A program made the translations under genes and the position numbers. This document shows, piece after piece, positions 13,901 to 24,077 of a stretch of DNA of 64,000 nucleotides. The notes beneath the pieces were generated by a model that was not told the DNA's origin, made no database searches, and saw only the letters and a list, made by a program, of their open reading frames with translations. This stretch comes from Hevea brasiliensis. Taxonomy: Eukaryota; Streptophyta; Magnoliopsida; Malpighiales; Euphorbiaceae. The stretch's first letter is position 1; each line of letters begins with the position of its first letter. The DNA is taken from the NCBI RefSeq assembly GCF_030052815.1, contig NC_079496.1, positions 1,860,001 to 1,924,000 on the forward strand. Reading direction: 5' to 3'.

Positions 13901-14203
13901 GTTCTATGGACTAAATTCTTTACCCATACTCATCCATTATGTGGGAACCCTTGCTCATTTAACACCACACCCGGGCGCCGGTATGCCGCGTTGCTTTTGG
14001 TGAATGTCCTACACTCTTGCATATTTCTTATTACATCCGAGTTCCAATGTAGCGCATCGTAAATAGAGGACGCTCCAACGTTTATATCGTAAGAATCCAT
14101 ATCATGAGGTGTGACGAAATTTTTACGTTGGTTGTTACCTACCGCAACCCTCCTCCTTTGTTCGAGCTTAGGACCAGCTAAACACAAACTACTTAAGTAG
14201 AGT
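10939..14203 (-). mobile_element. RTE-type LINE, copy 1 (decayed)
   Basis: Non-LTR retrotransposon of about 3.27 kb on the minus strand. Its 5' end is at the right and its 3' end at the left. The right half encodes pieces of the apurinic-type endonuclease (13019-13381, with NRHVGSDRQDCENVYGDFGF). The left half encodes reverse transcriptase pieces: the FGFMPDCSTMKVIFFTISLM segment in 11948-12184 and the catalytic motif MFTDDIVLID at about 11722-11749. The 3' end is a short (CTCAA)n tail, as RTE elements have. Target-site duplications 10923-10938 and 14204-14219 match at 15 of 16 bases. Many stops and frameshifts leave no usable frame. It aligns along its length with copy 2 at 29709-32898. Confidence 0.88.
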
Positions 14204-14383
14204 TTAATTTAATATTATAACTAAATAAAAAAAAATATTTTTGTGAAAAATATTTAAAAAAAATTCATAGAAAATATTTTTCATTATAAGTCATTTTTTA
14301 TAAAATAAAGGGAGCCTAAATTCATATTTTTTTCATTATCATTTATCAATTATAAACCATTTGTTAATTTCAAGTATAATGTA
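14204..14383. repeat. AT-rich repeat copy A, right part
   Basis: Continues the repeat left at 10938. Its last 130 bases (14254-14383) recur almost unchanged at 15842-15970. Confidence 0.75.
14254..14383 (+). repeat. 130-bp direct repeat, left copy
   Basis: Matches 15842-15970 with, by eye, a single difference in length of an A run. Together they bracket a 1,458 bp insert. Confidence 0.9.
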
Positions 14384-15841
14384 TGTCACGACCCAACCTA
14401 TGGGCCGGATCGGCACTAGGACCTGGGCCAGCCTAAAGCCCCCGAGGCCCGTAGTAAGCCTAACTGTTCATTTACCCAATTCTAAGGCCCATTTGGGCCC
14501 AATTTCAAACCAAGCGGAAGTCCGCCATAAATGGACTTTTCAACGGGGAGTTTTCGACTCACCCGACCTGTAAACACAATAAATACTCAATTGGGGAGCT
14601 CAGTTCACCCTCCACATACTCATCAGCATAAAAATAAATGGGAGCTCAGCTCCCTCATCCAATCCATCAAACATGCATAGAATATTAAATTTACAGGTCC
14701 AAAATAATAATTTAGTTTACAGACCCAAATCAAATAAACATTTCTAACACATGCGGAAATTCTAAGATTTAACAAGTTTATACAAAGTAATAATTGACTG
14801 CGAGGAGAAAGCGGTTTATCCTCAAAAATATCCTCTTGGCTGTAAAAATTTTTGACAGAGGAGCGTTCGAGAGAGTAAAATATCAATTTTAACCATAATC
14901 TCTATAACTATCTAAAACTAATGCACCTGTAGAGTGAAATGCAACATCAACAACATTTTCACATTATAACATCAAAAGGTAATTGGAGCACTCACGCACC
15001 TGTAGCATCAATCATAACATATGGGATGATCCTATACTCTCTTAAATCCAACTTTGGTGCCAAGAACTCAAGCGGACTTTCGCTTAATAAACCAAATCGA
15101 GGTCCCGACAAGAGAACTCAAGCGTGACTACCCGCCCTATCCATAGTCCACACCATCACACGCACGCCAACGCACGACATCGCCTCCAAATTACCGCAAC
15201 AACATCATGGCACTTTGATTATCAATGCATCATAAATGCCTAGAGTTTAACTACATAAATATATGCATATAAGTGATGCATGGGCATGCTTGAACATATA
15301 ATAATAGTGAAATTACAATTAAAATTAATATTTTACTCACACTTGGACTTACAATCAATGTGGCGGTGGCGAGGAGGAAGAAGGTGTCGACTCCGCGTGA
15401 CAATTTTATTACAATCATTTAATAAATTTGACTCAATACAAACAAAGAAAAGACCAATCGCCTACTAAGTCGAAAAAAAAGAAAAGTCTCTATACCTAGT
15501 AACCTACCCAACCGCAAAAAGGCTCAAATCACACTTCTATATTCGCAACTCATATATCCACAGTTCAATCACATCACAGCCCTCCTCGCCCATCAAATCA
15601 TCATTCATCACAAGATGTAAAATTGCAATTTAGTCCTTATAATTGATCATTTTCGCAAAAAGCGCCCAAATAAGCTCTAAAAATTCTAAAACTTTGCCTC
15701 ATGTCCTTAGCAATATTACTAAGCTATTGCAAAAGAATCATAATTTTCTAAGCTACCACGAATATTTTATGGATTTTTAATCCTATTTAAGCACTAGAAA
15801 ATTATTAAAAGCAAGGTTGGGTTTACCTTTGCGATTCCGAC
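14384..15841. mobile_element. 1.46 kb insert of probable LTR-retrotransposon origin
   Basis: Composition changes sharply from AT-rich flank to a moderately GC-rich block at both edges. It begins TGTCACGACCCAACC and ends near aaggttgggtttacc. The 9-base word acccaacct (14391-14399) is inverted at 15814-15822, close to the two ends. The left end starts with TG as an LTR would, but the right edge does not end in CA and there is no ordinary 5 bp target duplication. I see no protein-coding segment. A partial LTR captured during repair is my best guess; an unknown element is possible. Confidence 0.5.
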
Positions 15842-15970
15842 TTAAAAAAATTCATAGAAAATATTTTTCATTATAAGTCATTTTTTATAAAATAAAGGGA
15901 GCCTAAATTCATATTTTTTTCATTATCATTTATCAATTATAAACCATTTGTTAATTTCAAGTATAATGTA
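15842..15970 (+). repeat. 130-bp direct repeat, right copy
   Basis: Near-identical to 14254-14383; see that entry. Followed by further, more diverged copies of the same AT-rich unit up to about 16440. Confidence 0.9.
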
Positions 15971-16085
15971 AGACTCCGTTTATTTCACTAAAATATTTTT
16001 TTAAAATTTTTTTAGAGCTTAAATTTATATTTTTTTATTATCATTTATCAATTATAAACCATTAGTTAATTTGAAGTATAATATA

Positions 16086-16415
16086 AGACTCTTTTTATTT
16101 CACTAAAATATTTTCTTGAAAAATATTTTTTATATTTTTTTATATTTATGGTATTTAAAACAGTTAATAAATGTAAAATATTTTTTAAATTAAAGGAAAA
16201 ATTAAATTATTTTCATTTTTAAAAGAAGAAGTTACTTTTTATTTTTTAGGCTTTGATGATCTTATTAAAATATAAAACTACTTATACATATATTAAATAA
16301 ACACAGACCATTAATTTAATATTATAATCAAATAATATAAAATATTTTCATAAAAATATATTTTAAAAAAATATCTTTCATATATAAATCATTTTTTGTG
16401 AAACAAAAAGAGTCT
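16086..16415. mobile_element. MITE-like element with 18-bp terminal inverted repeats
   Basis: The left end agactctttttatttcac (16086-16103) and right end gtgaaacaaaaagagtct (16398-16415) are inverted copies with one mismatch in 18. The 330 bp interior is very AT-rich and non-coding. The interior resembles 10684-10938 plus 14204-14330, so at least two copies of the family lie within 6 kb. Flanking sequence is itself repeated, so I could not define the target duplication or the superfamily. Confidence 0.65.
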
Positions 16416-17566
16416 AAATCCATATTTTTTATTATCATTTTTCAATTATCACAAATAATAACACTTGTGGACCTCTAATGGCAAATTGCATGTTGTCCAT
16501 CTCACATGCATTATTTTTATTAATTAATTAATTAATTAATTTAAATAAATAATCATTAATATTATTAATAAAAAATTGAATTTAAATAAAGAAAAGGTTT
16601 ATTAATTATTTAAAGAAGGAAAGGTGGTGGAGTCTACTCTTTGGCTTCCCTTGTCATGGTCCTCAATTCAAGCTAACCTGTCCATGATCAGTGCATGCAA
16701 ATAAACAAATCATCGCTTAAAAGATGTCCAAAATTAAGCTGCATTTATTAGTGAGATCGTGCGTTTGTGCCCTAAAACCATGAATGGTCCCCTCTGAATC
16801 CCTCCAAAAATCTCTCGTCTTCTTCCATTAATCAAAGTCATATGACTTAATCAAACTGCCACAACAACACAAACACAGTATTCTAAATGGATGGATAGAT
16901 CCATGAAACTCTATAATTATAGACAATTCACTTTTGCTTTTAAAGATAAATATTGTATGAATGATCCTTATTTTTTCTTGGCCCATTTATTGACCCTTGG
17001 AGAAAATTATTGGGGTTCAATGGAAACATTTGGGGTTTCTTGATTTCATCTCAACCGTTTGATTGACAGATGATTTTGGTTAAAAAAGTAAAATTAGTGG
17101 CTGAGATGATATGGTTGAGTGGTCTAATCTGATGCAAAGGAACATCATAGAGAAAGGGATTATGAAGAAAAATCCATGGATAGCAAGAAAGGGACTCCCT
17201 CTCTTCCTAATCCCTCTCCCAACCTTAACTTTCAATTCAATGTCCTCTTTATATTTTTTACCTTATTATAAGTTGAATTTTATTTAAAAATAATTAAAAT
17301 ATATGAATTTTAATATAAAATTTAATTTAAAACTTATAATTAAGAGTTAGCTTTGCTTTTTTATTTCTCCTCTACGCTCGGTTACAATCTGACCATTTTT
17401 GGCCTTTCTTTTGTTGCATCTCTCGCTTCTCCATCTCTCTCGAGAAAGCAAAAATCTAGTGAAAAGCCCCTTCAGAGTGCCTAAAAGGACCACGATCAAG
17501 AAAAAAGATTTATAGCTTGTAACAAAAAAAGATTTTTTTAATTTGCAAGAACCATTGACATAGATA
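16416..17566. other. Spacer and 5' region of the Cys/Ser-rich gene
   Basis: AT-rich to about 16610, with a (TTAA)n-like tract at about 16515-16540, then mixed sequence leading to the gene at 17567. CT-rich sequence at about 17360-17450 is probably 5' leader. No other gene seen. Confidence 0.5.
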
Positions 17567-18838
17567 ATGATGGATGGTATAATCACAAGAGGTGGCGGTG
17601 GAGGTGGTAGAGTTGGTACTGGTGAAGAATACGTAGGTGATGGTATGCAATGCAGTGAACATCCTTATAGAAACAACCCAGGTGGGATCTGTGCTTTTTG
17701 CCTTCAGGAAAAGCTTGGCAAGTTGGTTTCTTCCTCTTTTCCTCTACCTATTCGTGGCCCTTCTTCTTCTGCTTCCTCTTCTTCTTATTCTTCTTTTAGA
17801 TCTGATATTGGTGGCGGTGGTGTTGGCGCCAGTAATGTTGGCCGTGGTGCTTCTTCACTTTCGCTTGCTGCGCGTCCCACATCTTCAAAAGGTCGAAATG
17901 ATGGTGGAAATAGTTGTCACTATCAAGATTACTACGCGAGGAGGGCCAGGATCCCTTTTCTTTTGGCTAAAAAGAAGAAAAAAGTCATGGTCTCATCATC
18001 ATCAGATCGTGATATTGTTTTCAAAAGAAGCAAATCTACTACAACTCCTGCAAGAAACCATTTCTTGGACGCTTCCACTGATGATTGTGAGGAATTTAGC
18101 TCTACAAGAAGAGGTGGGTTCTGGTCATTTCTTTATCTTTCTTCCTCCAAGTCTTCTACTACCAAGAAAACAGATAAGGTGTCATCATTGACAGTAAAAA
18201 CAACAACAACAAGAAGAAGTGGGTATATGGTGAACCTCGAGGAAAAGTGCTTGGGGTCTTCTTTGTCCAAGAATGGTGACATTGTGGTAGTAAAAGATGA
18301 TGATAGTCCTAATAGCCAAGCCATTGCCTCTGCTTCATCTTTTGAGAGAAAGGTTTCAAGATCCAGATCCGTAGGATGTGGAAGCAGGAGCTTCTCTGGT
18401 GACTTCTTTGAGAGAATCTCAACTGGGTTTGGAGATTGCAGTATTAGGAGAGTGGAGTCACAAAGGGAAGGCAAGCCAAAGGTCCCTGCAGCCACCTCTA
18501 ACATGAATGAAAGAGTCAAATGTGGTGGTATCTTCGGTGGGTTCATGATCAATTCCTCGTCTTCATCTTCTTCTTGTTCTTCAACATCATCATCTTATTG
18601 GTTTTCATCTTCAGCAGAAGATATCAATGGGAAACCAGCACCTGGGATTGCAGCTGGGCCTTTTGCTCATGGAAGGAGTAGAAACTGGGGTTTTGCTTTC
18701 GCTAGTCCAATGAGAGCTTTTGCGAAGCCTTCTTCAAAAGATGGCAAGAGAGACATCATCAGAGAAGCTTCTAAATCCAATAAGAGCAATGCTCCAAACT
18801 TAAGTGTCATTACTTCATTGTTAGGTGTGAGAGGCTAA
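17567..18838 (+). CDS. Intronless Ser-rich protein with N-terminal CxxH-Cx2C motif, function unknown
   Basis: A single uninterrupted frame of 423 codons. After a Gly-rich start (residues 9-14) comes a compact motif, CSEHPYRNNPGGICAFCLQE, with C29, H32, C42 and C45 spaced as a possible zinc site, followed by KLGKLVSSSFPLPI. The remainder is low-complexity, rich in Ser, Lys and Arg, with long Ser runs (about residues 64-76 and 327-344). A conserved-looking tail holds GRSRNWGFAFASPMRAF. The N-terminal block is one I associate with plant-specific uncharacterised proteins, and it loosely recalls the Cys/His start of OCTOPUS-type (DUF740) proteins. I cannot assign a function. No signal peptide or membrane helix is visible. 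Two ATGs are adjacent at the start (17567 and 17570). Confidence 0.85.
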   Translation: MMDGIITRGGGGGGRVGTGEEYVGDGMQCSEHPYRNNPGGICAFCLQEKLGKLVSSSFPLPIRGPSSSASSSSYSSFRSDIGGGGVGASNVGRGASSLSLAARPTSSKGRNDGGNSCHYQDYYARRARIPFLLAKKKKKVMVSSSSDRDIVFKRSKSTTTPARNHFLDASTDDCEEFSSTRRGGFWSFLYLSSSKSSTTKKTDKVSSLTVKTTTTRRSGYMVNLEEKCLGSSLSKNGDIVVVKDDDSPNSQAIASASSFERKVSRSRSVGCGSRSFSGDFFERISTGFGDCSIRRVESQREGKPKVPAATSNMNERVKCGGIFGGFMINSSSSSSSCSSTSSSYWFSSSAEDINGKPAPGIAAGPFAHGRSRNWGFAFASPMRAFAKPSSKDGKRDIIREASKSNKSNAPNLSVITSLLGVRG

Positions 18839-19856
18839 AGAGAGAAGAATCAAGGGCCTGTTGGGTCATAATACACAAGTAAATTTGGTCATCTTTGTTG
18901 ATTTCTGTGTTTATTATTGTTATTATTATTCTCCAATCTTGGTCTCAGTTTCATAAGTAATGTTACGCCTGAATTTTTCTTCCTCTGAAATTTTATGTTC
19001 ATATTTGCAAATTATTCTCTTTTAGATAGTTTCCTTGTAATGTGGGGCTGAAAAGACCATCCATTAAAAACCCAGGCGAGCGTGTGGATTGTGGACTAGT
19101 CGGAGAAGGAGAAGAAATGTTGACCAATAAAACATGTGTTTGTCAGTTCACTATTGTGATTTGCTGGTGGGTTTTAGTGTGGAATTTGTATTCTTTAATC
19201 TCTTTTTAGTGTTCAATTACTTTTAATTCTGCATCTGATGCAGTGACAAAGAAATTATTATTATTATTATTATTTTTAATATCAAATGCATTTAACAATA
19301 GCAAGGACTAAGTTTGGATCCTCACATGGTACACATGTCTGGTGATACTGGACACACTGGAAGCTCTATGATCCTATTTCTGCCTACCATTTACCTGGTT
19401 GTCATGTCTAAAGCCAGCCTCCTCGACCATTTATTGAGTCTTATGACTTTTCCTCTCTTCCCCCCCCTCCCCCCCTTTCTTTTTTTCAAAGGTTTTGTTA
19501 GCAAAATTAATAGATTGCTTACATTTTTCTTTTACCATTTCCAGTTGGCATAAAGTGATGATGTAATTAGATTACGGTAATTGATTAGTCAAATTTAATT
19601 ATCCATTCTGTCTATGTATTGTAAACAAAAAATTTTTGGCAGTTCCTGTTTTGCCAGCTGCTTCAACTACTGTGCAAGCTTTAGTTTTATTATTTCTCAG
19701 CTACTTCTACCCTGTACAATGGTATGAAATGGAAGGCTCTTATAAAATCATACCGCTTTGCTTCCATATACACACACACACAAGTAGATGTTCTTCTATG
19801 TTATTGCTATAATTGCAGATTAATTAAGGTGGACCTTTCATCATATCTGGTTCATG
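18839..19856. other. Spacer between the Ser-rich gene and the giant LTR
   Basis: Contains the 3' region of the preceding gene, a (TTA)n tract at about 19256-19276, a C/T-rich run at about 19460-19485 and a short (CA)n at about 19770-19781. No gene recognised. Confidence 0.6.
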
Positions 19857-20557
19857 TAGCATGTAGACACCATATTTTGACCGACCTTCGAAGTCAAGGA
19901 ACTTTGAAATTGAAACTTTATTATCCGCTCTCAACTGATGTCCCCAATCACAGATAGCTTTTCCGGACTCAACGATTGCTCGTCCCTGGAACAAACCGAT
20001 CTCACGCTTAAGTTAGATTGTTTTCCGATCTCTTAGTCTTTGTTAGATGAGTTTAAGACAATATCAGGTCTCCGGACCATCCAATCTTGCCTACCAATGT
20101 TTTCTGATCTCTCTGTGTACAAATATCGCAGAGCTTCACTTGACTAATGTTGTGATCGAGCTTCTCGCTTGAATGCCCCAGATATCTCTCAAAATGAAGT
20201 TAAGGTTTTTATCCGGTCTAATAATGGTTTCGATATTAAAAGTTCAAGTCAATGTTGAATCTCTACAATTCTAATATTTTAAAGTTTCATCCGGTATTTG
20301 GTCATGACTTAGTCCGATCTCATATTCGCGTATAATATTTTTCCGATATCTTATCTTTTGATTAATAGTCGCTCTTAGGTTTAACGTTCAACCACATTCA
20401 ATCAACTAAGTACTCAGTCTGGTTTGGACGATGTCCGATCTCATCAGGAAATTGAACATAAAAGAAGAGGACTTCAATTCATTTCAAAATGAAAATATAC
20501 AGTCATTCAGCAGGAGGGTCTCCCCCAACCTGCTCCCCGGGTACATTATCATTTCTC

Positions 20558-22317
20558 TCATCCTCTCTCTCTCTTGGGCTCCTCCTCGCTCTCCTCCTTA
20601 CCCCTAGGGACAAGATCTATCATCCAGGAGAAGTATTCCTCAGGATAGCGCCTTACAAGCTCGGCCAGAAGATCGCCATGTGCATTCACATAAGCACCAG
20701 CTTCCCTCGTCACAGCTTCTTTTTCTTTCACTCCGATCTCTTCGATAAAGCGAGTGACATCGGCAGTTCGGCAGGCCCGAGCTTCTTCAAGTTCTCGCTC
20801 CAGTTCGGCTATCCTATCCTCATAAGATTTTGTCCGACCCTCAATCTCAGCGATGTAGTCCTGGGCAGACGAAAGTTGGGACTTGGCTGAAGCCGCATCC
20901 TGGACCGCATTCAGAATTTCCTGTCTCAAGAGATGAGCCTTTTCTCTTATTATGTGTTGATTTACAAAACTCTCTACGCTCAAGCTCATCGTCTGAGCCA
21001 GGAGATCGTCAATGCTATCCGGGGTCAGCCTGTTCCGGTTGTCCTAGAAGCAAATGGTGGCTCCCAAAACTTTGGCTAGGCTAGGATTCTCCCAAACTGA
21101 GCGATTTTTCTCTAGCGAGTGGATGAGGACCTGGGCACCACGAGAGAGGATCCTCATAGCAGGTTGGGAAGGCCCCCTTCTGCACTTGAAGAAACTGACG
21201 GAGGTGGCGGTTCATCTTGTCAAGGAGGGGAAGGAGCGATCTCTACCTCTGGGATCGGCTGTCCCGAAAGTCGAGACAAAGAGCCCGGCACTTTTGCCGA
21301 GTCTCGCCCTAGCGTCTGGGATACCGTAGTAATCTTCATTTCTCGCACCTTCTGGGCAACCTCTCTTTTTCGCTTACGGCTCTCTTTCGCGCTCTCGCCT
21401 CTAGCCATACATACACGAAAAATAAGTTAGTGAGATCACCTACGTTAGGAGGCTAAAGATTTAGGTTATACCGATCCTGGGTTCGAGGTCAGAGAGCTGC
21501 AGCTCATAATCTTCATTGGCGATCATCTGCATTAGCCACCACTTCAGTTCGGCCATAACTGCATCTAGGCATGAATACTTATGAGTGGTCGCCTGATCCT
21601 TCAATTCCTTTACCATGACGTCCTCGTCTCTATTTAGGGCGATCTTCTTTGGAACTGAAGGGACCAGGTACTGCCAACTCCGTGGGATACCCTCGAAGCC
21701 GTTCGGAATCTTGCTCCTCAATATAAATAACTGGTTCTTCCAATTCTTCAATGAAGAAGGGAGATTGGTAAAGAGCCCACAGTGTGGCTTGGCTTGGAAG
21801 AACCAATACTCGTCATCCTTTCGACGAGTGAGCCTATGCAACTTAGCAAAAACCTTTGCTGTAGGCTCGACTTTTTTAGCTCTGCATAAGCCTCTGAAAG
21901 CCACCAGAATCCGTGATGAGTTCGGGTGCACTTGGGCTACACACACTGGGGAAACCAAAGCTCGGCCTTCAATTGTTCTTCATACACCATGATCACGTCA
22001 TTTTCGTCAAAAAAATGATTAACTCGGAGATCGCCATGACATCTGATAAGCTCGAAAGAGTCAGTCCGAAGGTTATACTCTTGACTAATGGACTGCAGAT
22101 CGATTTCTTGGAGGACCGACGGCAACTCATCCACAGGAAGATTTTCTTTCCTTGAAGAAGATGCCTGTTTTGATTGGGTCGTCCGATCGTGGGCTGAGAC
22201 AGAGGTTGTAGAAGGTTCAGGTCACCCACTCGGCCTGACCACCTCAACTTCGTCCGATGTCCACGAGATATGAATGGAGGGAGGACTAGCAGCTCTCTGA
22301 TCGTTGTTACTACTCAT
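20558..22317 (-). pseudogene. Antisense gene-like unit in the LTR, Transposase_28-like
   Basis: Runs opposite to the LTR. A short ATG-initiated frame starts at 22317. A segment with the VHPNSSRILVAFRGLCR, GLFTNLPSSLKNWKNQLF and WLMQMIANEDYELQLSDLEP signatures occupies 21461-21958. It resembles the plant 'putative gypsy-type transposon' domain (Pfam Transposase_28, from memory). Further down, a Lys/Arg-rich piece starting MARGESAKESRKRKRE lies at 21220-21408, and a coiled-coil protein of 143 residues with ELERELEEARACR at 20558-20989. The pieces lie in different frames. A possible splice donor follows LEPRIG near 21468, so some breaks may be introns, but the frame change near 21950 looks like a true lesion. 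Function unknown. Confidence 0.6.
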
Positions 22318-22472
22318 TTTTAGAAAACAAAAAGAAATTAACCGAGAAAAGATCGAAACCCTTATCGGAGTCTAAATCGGTGCCTGAAAACTTTAGAAAA
22401 TGAGAGGAAGTGTTGAGATTGCTAGGGGAAGGTCTGAAAATAACATAAGGAAAGAAATGACTCACCTCTCCC

Positions 22473-22481
22473 CTATTTATA
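22473..22481 (-). promoter_or_regulatory. TATA box for the antisense unit
   Basis: The minus strand reads TATAAATAG, 156 bp before the ATG at 22317. Position and orientation fit a core promoter serving the antisense unit. Confidence 0.55.
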
Positions 22482-22996
22482 CCCGTTTGAGCATTAAATG
22501 CTCACGAAGTCCCAAGTGATGCATCGGTTAAAGGAACCGGGCCGCCACCTTGACACATCGCAAGAAGGTTCCAGAAATATAAAAAATCAGATAAATGAGA
22601 TTGGTTAACTAAGGTCATCAAATTGAACAAACTTCCAAACCCACGGATCGGCGAATGGCTAGTCGTCTAGGGATCAGATCGGATACACTTATCAGAGATC
22701 GGAAAAATAACTAATGCAATAACAAAACAAAAACATTTAAATAAAAATTTCGTTTCATTTCCAAAAGATCGGATTACATCATTTGGGCGATCTCTCAAAA
22801 TTAGCAATACATTTTACCTAGCTTAAGATTGCTCCGAGGCCCAGAATGTTGGCCTATGTCAAAGCCTAGTCTTGTGGCTGAATCAAAAGATGTGTTTGAT
22901 CAGAAAGTAAGCCACAAATATTAGATAGATGTGCAGCTCAGATAGGGTGACTATGACTCTCATGATATTGAGCGGAGTCATCGCCAATGTCATTGA

Positions 22997-23341
22997 CTAG
23001 AACCGAGCTGCAATCGGGACACCCGATATGGTTGGAAGCCAAATAAACTTGAAGAGGCGGTCACTGACATCGAGATTGAAATTAGCAGTCCTCTTGTCCA
23101 ATATCGGTCTACCGATTGTACCGATAGACCGATTCGAGATAGGCACAGCCGTCACTTTCGATCTTGATCGGTAAATTAGTTCAGTTCCCTCACTATCATT
23201 AGATGACGTTCTCATAGCTCTCCGATCATCGGGGTCATAAATATTCAGGCGAGGGGTGAAGGAAACAGTCGAAAAAAGATCAAAATGGCCATCATAATTA
23301 GAATTATCATTGGAAAAGCTCGAATTGGGGAAGTGGTGCAT
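22997..23341 (-). CDS. Second antisense open frame in the LTR, unknown
   Basis: A 114-codon frame starting MHHFPNSSFSNDNSNYDG and ending FIWLPTISGVPIAARF. A TATA-like tatatata lies just upstream on this strand (about 23396-23404). No domain recognised. It could be an ancestral N-terminal exon of the antisense unit or chance. Low confidence that it is expressed. Confidence 0.3.
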   Translation of the reverse strand: MHHFPNSSFSNDNSNYDGHFDLFSTVSFTPRLNIYDPDDRRAMRTSSNDSEGTELIYRSRSKVTAVPISNRSIGTIGRPILDKRTANFNLDVSDRLFKFIWLPTISGVPIAARF

Positions 23342-24068
23342 TAAAGATAAACTAAAAAAGAAAAGGTGAAGTGTGAAGGTGATTTCCTATCGCTGCATAT
23401 ATATGGGGCCTTGGCATTTATTGCATACAGAACCCGAAGTGGATGCATCAGTAACTGAAGAATTTATTGCTTTGACCAATGCAAGTTAGACAGAGAGGAA
23501 AGATCAGGAATGAGAGAGATAGAAAAATAAGAGGGGACTCAATGCAAGAGATAGAGATCAGAAAAAGGGATGGTCATAATAGGAAAATCGGAAGAAACAG
23601 GAGATGACTTATAGAGATCGGAGAACGTAGAGGGGTTAAATAACTTCTAATTAACTCTCTTTATCGTCAGATCAGAGTTAGTTAAAGTATTTGCAGACAT
23701 GATCAGATCCTCAACACGCATCTCATTTGCAAGGATGCCTTCCTAGCCGCCAAACACCAAAGCAGTTAAAGCAGCCCGTACATCCCTATCTCCATCGTTG
23801 AACGTAATTGTAAGGATGGATCCGGAGCCCTTGGATCAAAAGCAAATGACAGTTTTGGCGCCTTTTATTCCCAGCCTTTGGATCCATTTCGTAAGGCAAG
23901 ACCCTGGGCCATTAGATTAAGAAGAGAAAGGACGGATATTCTGAACGGAATCTGGACCCTCCATTTTTATTCTCTTTAATTCTCAGACATCAAATTATAT
24001 CCTTTTGAATCTAAACCCTCCATTTCCCCTTGGCAAGATCCTGACCCTTCATTATGGGCACCCGTTCC

Positions 24069-24077
24069 CTATAAATA
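24069..24077 (+). promoter_or_regulatory. TATA box of the giant LTR (sense)
   Basis: The sequence ctataaata is followed about 30 bp on by a purine-rich stretch. It would mark the U3/R boundary of the LTR near 24100. Confidence 0.6.

Noticed and set aside
17637..18191. 184-codon open frame overlapping the Ser-rich gene
   Set aside because: It is the +1 frame of the real gene at 17567-18838; its Leu-rich stretches mirror Ser codons.
18133..18552. 139-codon minus-strand frame in the Ser-rich gene
   Set aside because: Antisense shadow of a Ser/Lys-rich coding region.
21054..21430. + strand open frames in the giant LTR
   Set aside because: They lie opposite the antisense unit, which has recognisable family segments; these have none.
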